Below the pieces are notes generated by a model. That model saw only the letters and a list, made by a program, of their open reading frames with translations, did no database searches and was not told where the DNA came from. A program made the translations under genes and the position numbers. A stretch of DNA of 62,854 nt, taken from NCBI GenBank assembly GCA_903910645.1, contig CAIWAD010000164.1:1-62854 (forward strand). Direction: 5' to 3'. This document shows positions 15,385 through 23,925 of the stretch, one piece after another; position 1 is the first letter of the stretch, and each line of letters opens with the position of its first letter. The DNA is from an uncultured bacterium (GTDB lineage: Bacteria; CAIWAD01).

Positions 15385-18369
15385 TCACTTGATGAGAAGC
15401 AGAGGCCGGGTACATTCCTCCCCGGCAAAGCGGGCCCGCACAAAGTAGGAGCCGCTGGGCCAACCGCTTGCGTTCAGCTGCAGCTGGTAGATGCCCGCCT
15501 CCAGCTCCGCATGGGCCAGCACGGCCCGTTCCCGCCCCAGCAGATCAAAGACGCGCACATCCAGCAGGCCGCCGCGCTGCACCTCCACATCCATGCGCGT
15601 GGTGGGGTTGAAGGGATTGGGATAGGCCTCGCGCAGACGGAAATGGGTGGGCAGGGAAGGCATGTCATCCCTGTGCGGACCTTCAAGGCCGTCCACCGCC
15701 GTGTAGCCGGCATTGTCCAGCATCAAGGGACCGCCTGTCCAGCCAATATCTGCACGACTGCCGTCGAAGGCGTCGTTCCATGCCGGATCCGGGTCGCCGG
15801 CGTCAATCAAGGGCGAGTCGGCGAACAGTCGGAAAGAGGCATCCAGATCAACCCTTACGCTATCCACACCCGCTCGCAGGTCGCTAACCAGGCGCAGACT
15901 GTCGTTGTAGGCCATCAGGTGGGTCATGCTAACCAGCAATGTGTCGCCCTGAAGCATCATCCCGTTCTGGCTGTCAAACCAGTTGTATTCCGCACGCACC
16001 GTGCTGGCCTGGTCCAGGAAAACCCCGCGTGGCGCTCCATCCAGGTAATCGTCCAACTGGGCTTCCGTGAAATAGTCTCCATACAAAATACTGCGCCACT
16101 GGAAAAGATTGTTGCGCAGATCCAGATCCGCGTTGAAGGCATGCACGCGTCCGAAGCCCAGGTAGGGGATTTGCGGCCAGCGGGCAACATTGAACACGGG
16201 ATCCACCAGCGGCACCACGAGGAAGCTGTTGTTGGCCACCACTGCCTGTGCGTCCACCACGCTCACGCCCACTTCCGGGTTCAGGAAGAGATTGTTTTGC
16301 ACCCGGCTGCCTTCCGAGGACGCCAGATAGACTCCCGTGGCGCCCAGCTGCAGAGTGTCGGCAGGAGGGCCAAATCGACAATTGAACAGCGCCACCGGAG
16401 TGCCCAGGGCCAGAATGCTGTTGCGGCAACGCTCAAAGACGCAGTTGGTGATGGGAAGCGGATCCTCGCGCTCCATGTGTTCAATCTGCACGGCGGTGGA
16501 AAAGCCCTCGAAAACCATGTTCCGCAAGCCGTCCACCTGGGCTTCCCGGTGGATGAGCACGCCGGGAGGGCGGGCGTCCTGATCCCGCCGATGGGTGGCC
16601 AGGGACTGGATGGTCACGGGACGATCCGGGGTGCCTTGCACATCCAGTGTGCCGCGCACCTCCACCAGCCAGTCTGTGGCGCTACCGCCCGAACTGACCA
16701 AGCGGCTGCCTTCCTCGATCACCAATTGCCTGCCACTGGGCACACGCAGGGGTCCACCCAGGAACACGGCACCGGTCTGGCTGCCAATCACCCCTTCAAC
16801 ATCACCGGCCAGCACGGTGAAACGCGGCCGGATTTCCATGTAAATGGCCGATTCGGTCAAGCCATCGCCAAAGATTGCTTCAAGGATCACCAGCGTGGTG
16901 TCCAGCACAATGTCCAGGGAAAGGGAGTCCGCACGCAGCGCCGACAGCGTCTGGCCATTGAGGCGGGGTTGGATGTGGAACTGCTGGGCTGCACCAAGAC
17001 GCAGGCTGTCTTCATCCTGCAGCTTCAACCGAATGGAGGCCACGGCACCCGTGGACAAGCTTTCCACAATGACCGCCGTCTCATCCACACAGCTTGCGGC
17101 GTCGCAAGGGGCCACCTGCACCAGACGCGGGGGATGGTTGGACTGGAAGTCCACGGTGAAGCTCAAGGAATCCCGCTCGAACTGCCCGGAGACCTCATTC
17201 ACCCCGCGCAGGGTCAGATTCCAGGTTCCAGTCTGCTGGCTGCCTGTCGGCCAATTCAGCGCAAGACTGGTTCTGCCGATCTGGGTCAGGGTCATGCCGG
17301 GCGGTGCACCATCCATGGACCAGGCAGCAGGCGGGTAGGCCTGCATTTGCACAGTGCCCAGGTATGGGTAACCCACCACCCAATCCCGGTTGGAAGGCGC
17401 GGCAAGGAAACGGCAGGGCAAAGGATCGCTGGAAGCGTAGAACACGCCCATGTCCGCCACTGTCAGATCCGGATCCATGATGGTGGGATCCCCAGCGTCA
17501 ATGACCGGTGAGTCTTCCAGCGGGAAAAAGGTCTCGTCCAACATCGGGTCACCCACGATGTGGGTTGAATCGGGAGTCACATAAGTGTAGACCTGATCGC
17601 CAGTGGCATACCAGGCCAAGTAGTTCGTCCATTGATTATCTGCGCCAGGATAAAAACAGTTGTATCGAACAAGTGATGGAATGTCGAAACTGGGATTGAA
17701 AAACATCACGCCATAGTTCCAATAATTCACACTATGAGGAAGGAAAATATTATTTACGATTTCTATTGGTCTACCTGATGAATAAATAGCAAAGGTGGCA
17801 ACTTCATCAAATATGCAATTCTGCACTTTATAATCACCATCTGAAAGACAGACAACTCCAAGAGATGAATCCGTCAATATCGAGCGGTGTATTTCCAAAA
17901 CCTTTTGCCCTTCAGGAGATGGCTTATTTGAATTGATAATGGTATTAGCATTTCGAATACGCGCATAACGAATATAGGAGCATGTGCTATCTGCCCCGGC
18001 TGTTTGGCGGAACATCAAGCCCATCCAGCGCAAAGTCAAACCTTCCTGGCGATCCATCACCACCATGCTGTCCTTGGTGCCTTCCACCAGCAGGGTGCCA
18101 TAGCAAGTCAGTCCCAGGGAGGCGCCAAAACGGATGTCCACACCAGGACGAAGATCCAGGGTGTCTCCCGCAAGCAGCACCGTTTGGCCGTTGGCGTAAT
18201 AGGGGTTGCCCGAGGCTTCAAGCACCAGGCGGTGCCCGCTCTCCGCGCGCAACGTGTCCGGCAACAGAGTCTGGCCCTGTGCGCCGCCACACAAGGACAG
18301 CCACAGCAGGAGCAAAACGCCAACGAACCGGAAGCTCCGGACAGTGGGCAACTTCAGGAAGCCAATCAT
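15385..18369 (-). CDS. Secreted right-handed beta-helix protein with PNPFN-type C-terminal sorting domain
   Basis: The 994-residue protein has a signal peptide (about residues 1-33, ending in CGGAQGQ) and two stretches with parallel beta-helix character (about 60-280 and 550-830; short repeats such as IVNNIFLPHS and RVQNNLFLNPEVG). A middle part looks Ig-like or cadherin-like. The last 80 residues carry REAYPNPFNPTTRMDVEVQR and end GSYFVRARFAGEE plus a short tail. This is the FlgD-like/type A sorting domain of type IX secretion cargo. It is therefore probably exported to the cell surface. The ATG at 18369 is chosen because GGAG precedes it; an in-frame ATG at 18387 has none. DNA for residues about 130-245 is strikingly AT-rich. 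Its function is unknown. Confidence 0.85.
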   Translation of the reverse strand: MIGFLKLPTVRSFRFVGVLLLLWLSLCGGAQGQTLLPDTLRAESGHRLVLEASGNPYYANGQTVLLAGDTLDLRPGVDIRFGASLGLTCYGTLLVEGTKDSMVVMDRQEGLTLRWMGLMFRQTAGADSTCSYIRYARIRNANTIINSNKPSPEGQKVLEIHRSILTDSSLGVVCLSDGDYKVQNCIFDEVATFAIYSSGRPIEIVNNIFLPHSVNYWNYGVMFFNPSFDIPSLVRYNCFYPGADNQWTNYLAWYATGDQVYTYVTPDSTHIVGDPMLDETFFPLEDSPVIDAGDPTIMDPDLTVADMGVFYASSDPLPCRFLAAPSNRDWVVGYPYLGTVQMQAYPPAAWSMDGAPPGMTLTQIGRTSLALNWPTGSQQTGTWNLTLRGVNEVSGQFERDSLSFTVDFQSNHPPRLVQVAPCDAASCVDETAVIVESLSTGAVASIRLKLQDEDSLRLGAAQQFHIQPRLNGQTLSALRADSLSLDIVLDTTLVILEAIFGDGLTESAIYMEIRPRFTVLAGDVEGVIGSQTGAVFLGGPLRVPSGRQLVIEEGSRLVSSGGSATDWLVEVRGTLDVQGTPDRPVTIQSLATHRRDQDARPPGVLIHREAQVDGLRNMVFEGFSTAVQIEHMEREDPLPITNCVFERCRNSILALGTPVALFNCRFGPPADTLQLGATGVYLASSEGSRVQNNLFLNPEVGVSVVDAQAVVANNSFLVVPLVDPVFNVARWPQIPYLGFGRVHAFNADLDLRNNLFQWRSILYGDYFTEAQLDDYLDGAPRGVFLDQASTVRAEYNWFDSQNGMMLQGDTLLVSMTHLMAYNDSLRLVSDLRAGVDSVRVDLDASFRLFADSPLIDAGDPDPAWNDAFDGSRADIGWTGGPLMLDNAGYTAVDGLEGPHRDDMPSLPTHFRLREAYPNPFNPTTRMDVEVQRGGLLDVRVFDLLGRERAVLAHAELEAGIYQLQLNASGWPSGSYFVRARFAGEECTRPLLLIK

Positions 18370-18394
18370 CTGTGCACACTCCGCCATTCACCGG

Positions 18395-18426
18395 TGGGCG
18401 CCGGGAGCTTTCGCCCAACCGGCGCC
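18395..18426. repeat. GC-rich inverted repeat upstream of the beta-helix gene
   Basis: GGGCGCCGG (18395-18403) and CCGGCGCCC (18418-18426) form a perfect 9-bp stem with a 14-base loop. It lies between the HEAT-repeat gene and the beta-helix gene. There is no T-run, so it is either a weak terminator, a leader structure or chance in GC-rich DNA. Confidence 0.4.
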
Positions 18427-18473
18427 CCTAAGTAGGAAACGCGGATGCGCCATCCAAGCCGCCTCCGGAAGGA

Positions 18474-20318
18474 TCAGGCTTCCAGCTTGCCCACGCTGCG
18501 CTGGATGGTGTCCCACACCCGGCTGCCCTCCTCCTCCCGCTTCAGGCGGCGGCGCAGGGCGGGCAGGGCGGCGACATCCCCCAGGTCTCCCAGCAGGCGG
18601 GCGGCGCGCAGGCGCACCACGTCCCGCTCTTCATCGAGCAAACGGCACACCGGCTTGAGGGCCTTGGCGGGGAAATTGCGCAAGGCGATCTCGCAGGACT
18701 CGCGCACGCTCCACACCTCATCCAGCAAGCCCGCCACCAAGAGCGGCACGGCCTTGTCGTTGAGCAGGCGCCCCAACACGCGGGCAGCCTCCACACGCAC
18801 GCCCGGCGCCGAATCCAGCATGGCGCCACCGGCGCTTTGGTAGCGCAGTCCCTTGTCCACATTCAGGGCGCCCAGAACCTGCAGGGCGGTGCGGCGCACG
18901 AAGTGGCGCGGATCCTCACCGGCGCTGCGGGCCAGGGCGCGGGCCACCTGCGGGGTGGAGAAGCGTGCCAGGCTGCGCACGGCCCGGTTCCGCACATAGT
19001 AGGAGGGATGGTCCAGGCTGGGCAGCAGCTGGGCGGCTTCCTCCTCGGCGGCGGTTTGGCCCAGCACCGCCAACAGGCAGTAGCGCTCCCATGAGGAGCA
19101 GCCCAACTGGAAAAGGGCCTGATTCACTGTGCGTCGCAGGGCGAAGCCCTCGTCGGTGAGAGCGTGGTCGCGCACCTCCTTCAGGGCCTGAACGGCCACA
19201 TGGTTGCCCGTTTCACCAATGACGCGGATCAAGCGCAGGCGGCCTTCCAGGCTGCCCTCATTGGAAAGCTGTCCCAACAGGCCGTCCACTTGGGGCTCGT
19301 GCACTTTCAACAGGGGCAGCAATTCGGCATTGAGAGAGGGACCATAGGCCACCAGGGTCTGGATGGTGCTCTGGCGAATGCGGTAGTAGGAGCTGCGCAG
19401 GTTTTCGCGTAGCACGGGCAAGGCCTCCGGCGCACGCATGCGACCCAGCAGGCGGATGCAGCGCACACGCAGGCGCACGCAAGCCTCGTGCTGCAGCACT
19501 TCCAGGATGGGAGCCAGGGCGTCCCTTCCCAATTCCACCAGGGCTTCTTCCGCCGCATCGCACACATCCGCCTGGCGCACGCCCAGCATGCGTACCAGGG
19601 TACGGGCCGCGTCGGGGCCGCCTAGACGACCCAGCGCCTGGGCCACCGCGCGGCGCACCCGGCGATCCTCATGGCCGGACAGACGGACGAGCTCGCCCAG
19701 GCTGTGCCTGTCGTAGAGCAGGCCCAGCACGCGCACCACGCCTTCCAGCATGGCGGGGGATGGTTCCTTCAAGGCCTCCCGCAAGGCGGGAAGCGCACGG
19801 CTGCCATGGCGGCACAGGCTGCGCATGACCAGCGGACGCAGGGTTTCGCTTTCAATGAAAAGCAGGTGGATAAGCGTGTCCACGGCATCCCCTGCCGAAG
19901 CCCCGCCCGCGGCCTCGCCCAGGCGGCCCACGGCCTGGGCCAGCACCTTGCGCGCCTCATTTCGCACCAGCCAGTCCCCGTCCTGGAGCATGCGCGTAAG
20001 GGGAATGATGTCCCGCGTCTCACCCATGCTGCCCAGCGCCGTCACCGCCGCCCAGCGCAGGTTGGCGTCGGGCGAGTCCAGGATGCGTGGCTTGAGCAGC
20101 TCGTCGTGGGCCCTCCGCAGGTCCAGGCGGCCAATCACCACAACGGCGGCATGGCGCACATCGTCGCTGGGATCCGCCAGCGCGTTCTCCAGGGCCGGCC
20201 AGGCGGCGTCCGCCTCTTCCTGGGACAAGGAGAGCACGGCCCGACGCCGCTCGCTCCAGTCCTCGCCTTGCAGGGCGCGCCGCATTTCCGCGGGCAGACC
20301 CGGTTTGCGCCTTGCCAT
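18474..20318 (-). CDS. HEAT-repeat protein
   Basis: The 614-residue protein consists almost wholly of about 30-residue HEAT/PBS-lyase-like alpha-helical repeats. Units such as DPSDDVRHAAVVVIGRLD, DGDWLVRNEARKVLAQAVG and HPSYYVRNRAVRSLARFS are easy to see. No signal peptide, membrane segment or catalytic motif is visible, so it should be a cytoplasmic protein-binding scaffold. The ATG overlaps the upstream stop by one base (TGATG), so translation is coupled to the 174-residue unknown protein and acetate kinase. Partner and function are unknown. Confidence 0.85.
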   Translation of the reverse strand: MARRKPGLPAEMRRALQGEDWSERRRAVLSLSQEEADAAWPALENALADPSDDVRHAAVVVIGRLDLRRAHDELLKPRILDSPDANLRWAAVTALGSMGETRDIIPLTRMLQDGDWLVRNEARKVLAQAVGRLGEAAGGASAGDAVDTLIHLLFIESETLRPLVMRSLCRHGSRALPALREALKEPSPAMLEGVVRVLGLLYDRHSLGELVRLSGHEDRRVRRAVAQALGRLGGPDAARTLVRMLGVRQADVCDAAEEALVELGRDALAPILEVLQHEACVRLRVRCIRLLGRMRAPEALPVLRENLRSSYYRIRQSTIQTLVAYGPSLNAELLPLLKVHEPQVDGLLGQLSNEGSLEGRLRLIRVIGETGNHVAVQALKEVRDHALTDEGFALRRTVNQALFQLGCSSWERYCLLAVLGQTAAEEEAAQLLPSLDHPSYYVRNRAVRSLARFSTPQVARALARSAGEDPRHFVRRTALQVLGALNVDKGLRYQSAGGAMLDSAPGVRVEAARVLGRLLNDKAVPLLVAGLLDEVWSVRESCEIALRNFPAKALKPVCRLLDEERDVVRLRAARLLGDLGDVAALPALRRRLKREEEGSRVWDTIQRSVGKLEA

Positions 20319-20842
20319 CACAGCCTCTCGATGAAGCCTTCCACAACCCCGTCGGCGTGGATGGCGGTGATCTCGTAATCGCAATCAATGCCGGACAGCA
20401 GCTTCACGGCGGCGCGAAAGGCGCCCAGGCGGGCATTGGTCATTTCACGCACGCTCTGGCCGGGGATGCGCAGCTCGCGGTAGGTTTCGCTGTAGATGTC
20501 CCGGTAGATGGTGATTTCCACCTTGTTGGGGCTCACTTCCTTCAGGCGGAAATCCGAGGAATCGCGGAAGAGTCCGGCCTTCAAGCCAATGTCCACATAG
20601 CCGCGCAGGGCTTCGATCATGCCGCCGCCGCGCGGGAAAAGGAAGTCGTACTCCTGCTCCAGCGTGGCAATCCAGTTGGCCGTGGCGTGTTCGTAGGCGC
20701 GGTCCAGGAAGATCTTGGGCCAGTTGCCGTGGAAGTCGCGGGCCGTTTCCTCCAGCGCGCCCAGCCACACGCGGGCCAGGATCCAGCCGGTTTCAGGCAG
20801 ACCGGGCATGCCCGTGCAGGGAGATCCTTGGGGGTGTTTCAT
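20318..20842 (-). CDS. Conserved-looking protein of unknown function between ackA and the HEAT gene
   Basis: The 174-residue protein has no signal peptide or membrane segment. It reads as a mixed alpha/beta domain with segments GWILARVWLGALEETARDFHG, FRLKEVSPNKVEITIYRD and a C-terminal GIDCDYEITAIHADGVVEGF. I do not recognise the family; the overall look recalls small ligand-sensing domains, but no motif proves it. The ATG overlaps the ackA stop as ATGA and the stop overlaps the HEAT-gene start, so three proteins are made from one message in fixed order. A role linked to acetate kinase is inference from context. Confidence 0.8.
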   Translation of the reverse strand: MKHPQGSPCTGMPGLPETGWILARVWLGALEETARDFHGNWPKIFLDRAYEHATANWIATLEQEYDFLFPRGGGMIEALRGYVDIGLKAGLFRDSSDFRLKEVSPNKVEITIYRDIYSETYRELRIPGQSVREMTNARLGAFRAAVKLLSGIDCDYEITAIHADGVVEGFIERL

Positions 20843-22251
20843 CGGGCACGCTCCTCTCCATCCACCAGACCCATTTTCACCAGTTGCAGACGCACGGCGG
20901 CGGGGCTCAAGGCCCGGCTCAGGCGATGGTTCACCCGCGCCGCCAGAGTTGCCAGATCGCCCTCGGCGGACTCGGCCCACAGCAGCACCAACTCGCGGCG
21001 CTCGTCCAGGGACAGGCCAGCCAGCTCGCGCTCCACATCCTCGCCGCCACCTTCCGCCCGGCGGCTAAGGGCCATCACCACATCCTGGGTTTCCCGGGAA
21101 ATGGCCAGTTCCTCGTTGGTGGGAATGACCATCACCTTCACCCGACCGCTGCTGATCACCGGCTGGCGTCCGGCGTTGGCCTCCGGATCCAGCTTGATGC
21201 CCATGTGCTCCAGGTTGGCCAGGATGGAGGCACGGATGCGCACGGCGTTCTCGCCAATGCCACCGGTGAAGACCACGCCGTCCAGGCCGCCCAGCTCCGC
21301 CGCATAAGCGCCGATGTACTTGCGCACCCGCAGGCAGAAAATGTCCAGGGCCAGCTGGGCGCGATCGCTGCCGCGGCCGGCCTCTTCTTCCAGTTCGCGC
21401 ATGTCGTTGGACACGCCGGACAGGCCCAGCAGTCCGCTGCGCTTGTTCATGAGCGAATCCACATCCTGGGCACCCAGCTTCTCCCGCTCCTGGATGAAGC
21501 CCACCACGGCGGGATCCAGATCCCCGCAGCGCGTGCCCATCACCAGTCCTTCCAGCGGGGTGAAGCCCATGCTCGTGTCCACGCTGACGCCTCCGTCAAT
21601 GGCGGCGATGCTGCTGCCGTTGCCCAGGTGGCATGTGATGAGCTTCAGCTTGGAAAGCGGCTTACCCAGCAGCTCGGCGGCGCGTCCGGCCACAAAGCCG
21701 TGGCTGGTGCCGTGGAAGCCATAGCGGCGGATCCCGTGTTTCTCGTACATCTCGTAGGGCAGGCCGTAAAGGAAGCTGGCCCTGGGCATGCGGCTGTGGA
21801 AGGCGGTGTCGAACACAGCCACCTGGGGCAGATCCGGCATGAGTTTGCGCGCCATGCGGATGCCGATGATGTTGGCCGGGTTGTGCAGGGGCGCGAAAGG
21901 CACGCAGCGCTCCATGGCCTCAATCACTTCCGGCGTGATGAGGGCCGCGCCGCTGAACTCCTCGCCGCCATGCACGGTGCGATGCCCCACAGCGTCCACC
22001 TCGGCGATGCTGGAAATAACGCCGTGCTCGGCCGAGACCAGCACATCCATCACCAGGCGCACGGCCTTCTCGTGGTCCGGCACCTCCAGCACATCGCGCA
22101 CGGGATTGCCCTTGCGACCGCTAAAGGTGAACATGGCCCGGCTGGAGCCGATTTTTTCCACCAGACCCTTCATCAGCACATCTTCGCGCTGCATGTCAAA
22201 AAGCTGGAACTTCAAGGAAGAAGATCCGCAATTCAGAACAAGTATTTTCAT
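20839..22251 (-). CDS. ackA: Acetate kinase with C-terminal extension
   Basis: The product converts acetyl phosphate and ADP to acetate and ATP. Residues 1-396 are a complete acetate kinase. N7 lies in LVLNCGSSSLKF, R91 in VGHRTVHGG, D148 in AVFDTAFH, H180 in RYGFHGTSH, R241 in MGTRCGD, and Glu 380/381 in PTNEELAISRET. The protein continues to residue 470, about 70 residues more than usual. The added segment (LSLDERRELVLLWAESAEGD, then a Ser-Pro-Ala-Ala-Val-Arg helix) resembles a small helix-turn-helix. The ATG at 22251 has GAGGG upstream. A weak promoter (TTTCCA, 16 bases, TATTAA) may precede it. No pta gene is in the window. Confidence 0.96.
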   Translation of the reverse strand: MKILVLNCGSSSLKFQLFDMQREDVLMKGLVEKIGSSRAMFTFSGRKGNPVRDVLEVPDHEKAVRLVMDVLVSAEHGVISSIAEVDAVGHRTVHGGEEFSGAALITPEVIEAMERCVPFAPLHNPANIIGIRMARKLMPDLPQVAVFDTAFHSRMPRASFLYGLPYEMYEKHGIRRYGFHGTSHGFVAGRAAELLGKPLSKLKLITCHLGNGSSIAAIDGGVSVDTSMGFTPLEGLVMGTRCGDLDPAVVGFIQEREKLGAQDVDSLMNKRSGLLGLSGVSNDMRELEEEAGRGSDRAQLALDIFCLRVRKYIGAYAAELGGLDGVVFTGGIGENAVRIRASILANLEHMGIKLDPEANAGRQPVISSGRVKVMVIPTNEELAISRETQDVVMALSRRAEGGGEDVERELAGLSLDERRELVLLWAESAEGDLATLAARVNHRLSRALSPAAVRLQLVKMGLVDGEERAR

Positions 22252-22349
22252 TTTACCCTCTTTTGAACTGATTTGCCGCTGGATTTCGTTAATAGATAAA
22301 CAAGCGGCCTTGGAAAATGGCACTAAGGAAGGCTGGGATCAAGGGTGGG

Positions 22350-23906
22350 TCAGTCCTTCCAGTGGACCTCGGTCAAGCCGGTGCGACTTTTCAGCTCCTC
22401 CACCACCCGCCCAATCTCGGCGGTGATCACAGCGGCGCGCACCTTCTCATCCACGGCTTTGCGCAGGGAGGCGCTTTCCCCCAGGAAGGGCATGGTGCGC
22501 CCCAGGAGGCTGAAGAAAACCCACTTCACACCATCCTCGTCGGGAAGCTCCAGCACATCGCTCCACTCCAGCGGATCCAGCTCCACCAGGGCGCCGCGCA
22601 CCTGGGAGGGCAGGGATGCCACTTCCGCGGCCTGCCACTGACGGGGATGAAGATCCAGGCCCAGGCGCTCCGCCAGCAGGGAGGGATCCAGCAGCTCCCG
22701 ACGGGACAGGGCGCGGGCGGAATCGGCCTGGGCGCGTGTGTTGAAGCTGAAAGTCCACAGGTTGAAGGCGCGCTCCGCCAGGAACTCCACCGGATGGGCG
22801 TCCAGGTAGTTCTCCAGATCCTGTTCCGTGGGTGTGTATGAAGAGGCCAGATGCAGGTTCACAAACAGGGCGCTCTTGAAGAGGCGCTCGCGCAGCTCCA
22901 CCAAATCCTTCAGCTCCCGGCTTTTCCAGGTGCCATCCCGGCGGGCTTCGCGCAACCAGGCGTCCTGCTCCAGCCAGTAGCGGGCAAAATCCGCTCCCAG
23001 GCCATCCAGGGCCGGGGCACCCTGTCCACCAAACGCGGCGCTGATCATGGCGTCCAGCTGGGCGCGCGTCAGGCTGGTGTCCCGACTTTGGGCCACCACC
23101 CGCGCGGAGTCAATGGAAGTGCCAACGGCGGCCTTGCTGTCCACGCTAAGGCCATGCTCCCGCTCCAGCCATTGTTGAAGCCCCAGCTCCGCCTTGCGGC
23201 GGGCATTGCGCTCCAGGGTCTGGCGCAGGGCGGCGCGACCGGCCTCGTCCAGTGGAGCGTCAGGCAGCTCCTGCAGGCTGTCCAGGCGAATGATGTGCCA
23301 GCCAAAAGGGGAACGCACCGGACGGGCCATCTCGCCCGGCTTGAGGTGCAGCATGACCTCTTCAAACTCCATCACCGTCTGGCCGGCCTGCACAGGGCCC
23401 AAGGCTCCACCCAGGGCGGCGCTGCCGGGATCCTTGGAGAATCGACGGGCCTGCTGGGCAAAGTTGGATCCCCGCTCCAGGCGGGCGAAAATGCTGTCTG
23501 CCGTGGGGGCATCCTCCACCAGGATATGGCTGGGAAAGTAGAGCCAGCGCGCCAGGTAGGCGTAATCCTCCACCTGGGTGTCCGACACCGCATCAACTTT
23601 CAGGCGCTTTTCCCGGCACAGGCGCACGGCCAGTTCCTGTTTCATCAGCTCCATCTGGGAACGCTGTCCCGGGTCCAGGGGATTACCCAGTCCATCCCAG
23701 GCCCTGGCCAGCAGCGTGTGTTCCAGAATGGGCGCCATGGCCGCCTGCAAGGTCTCGCCGCGAATGCCGTCCTCCATGGGAAGGCCCTGTGCCAGCAGAT
23801 ATTCCCGGGCCTGGGCACGGCTGATCTTCAGCACGCCGGCCTGGGCAAGAAGAGGGACGAGGAGGAAATGGAGGAACAGAAGGAAGGCCGTGAACACGCG
23901 CACCAC
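22350..23906 (-). CDS. Periplasmic parvulin-type peptidyl-prolyl isomerase
   Basis: The 518-residue protein starts with a signal peptide (VVRVFTAFLLFLHFLLVPLL, GTG start). It has a SurA-like helical N-terminal domain and one clear parvulin domain at about 124-212 (YFPSHILVEDAPTADSIFAR, then FGWHIIRLDSLQE). A long helical C-terminal region follows. It probably acts as a folding catalyst or chaperone for envelope proteins. The GTG at 23906 is chosen because AAAGG lies just upstream and the signal peptide begins there. It is the last gene of the aspS operon, 19 bases after the PIN-PhoH gene. Confidence 0.85.
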   Translation of the reverse strand: MVRVFTAFLLFLHFLLVPLLAQAGVLKISRAQAREYLLAQGLPMEDGIRGETLQAAMAPILEHTLLARAWDGLGNPLDPGQRSQMELMKQELAVRLCREKRLKVDAVSDTQVEDYAYLARWLYFPSHILVEDAPTADSIFARLERGSNFAQQARRFSKDPGSAALGGALGPVQAGQTVMEFEEVMLHLKPGEMARPVRSPFGWHIIRLDSLQELPDAPLDEAGRAALRQTLERNARRKAELGLQQWLEREHGLSVDSKAAVGTSIDSARVVAQSRDTSLTRAQLDAMISAAFGGQGAPALDGLGADFARYWLEQDAWLREARRDGTWKSRELKDLVELRERLFKSALFVNLHLASSYTPTEQDLENYLDAHPVEFLAERAFNLWTFSFNTRAQADSARALSRRELLDPSLLAERLGLDLHPRQWQAAEVASLPSQVRGALVELDPLEWSDVLELPDEDGVKWVFFSLLGRTMPFLGESASLRKAVDEKVRAAVITAEIGRVVEELKSRTGLTEVHWKD

Positions 23907-23925
23907 AGGAAGCCCTTTCTGGGGA

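Noticed and set aside
15328-17511. Plus-strand open frame opposite the beta-helix gene
   Set aside because: No domain, signal or ribosome site; the minus-strand gene with signal peptide and sorting domain explains the region.
18474-20318. HEAT protein as a phycobilisome lyase
   Set aside because: The repeats are of the PBS-lyase HEAT type, but no phycobiliprotein context exists and generic scaffold HEAT proteins are common.
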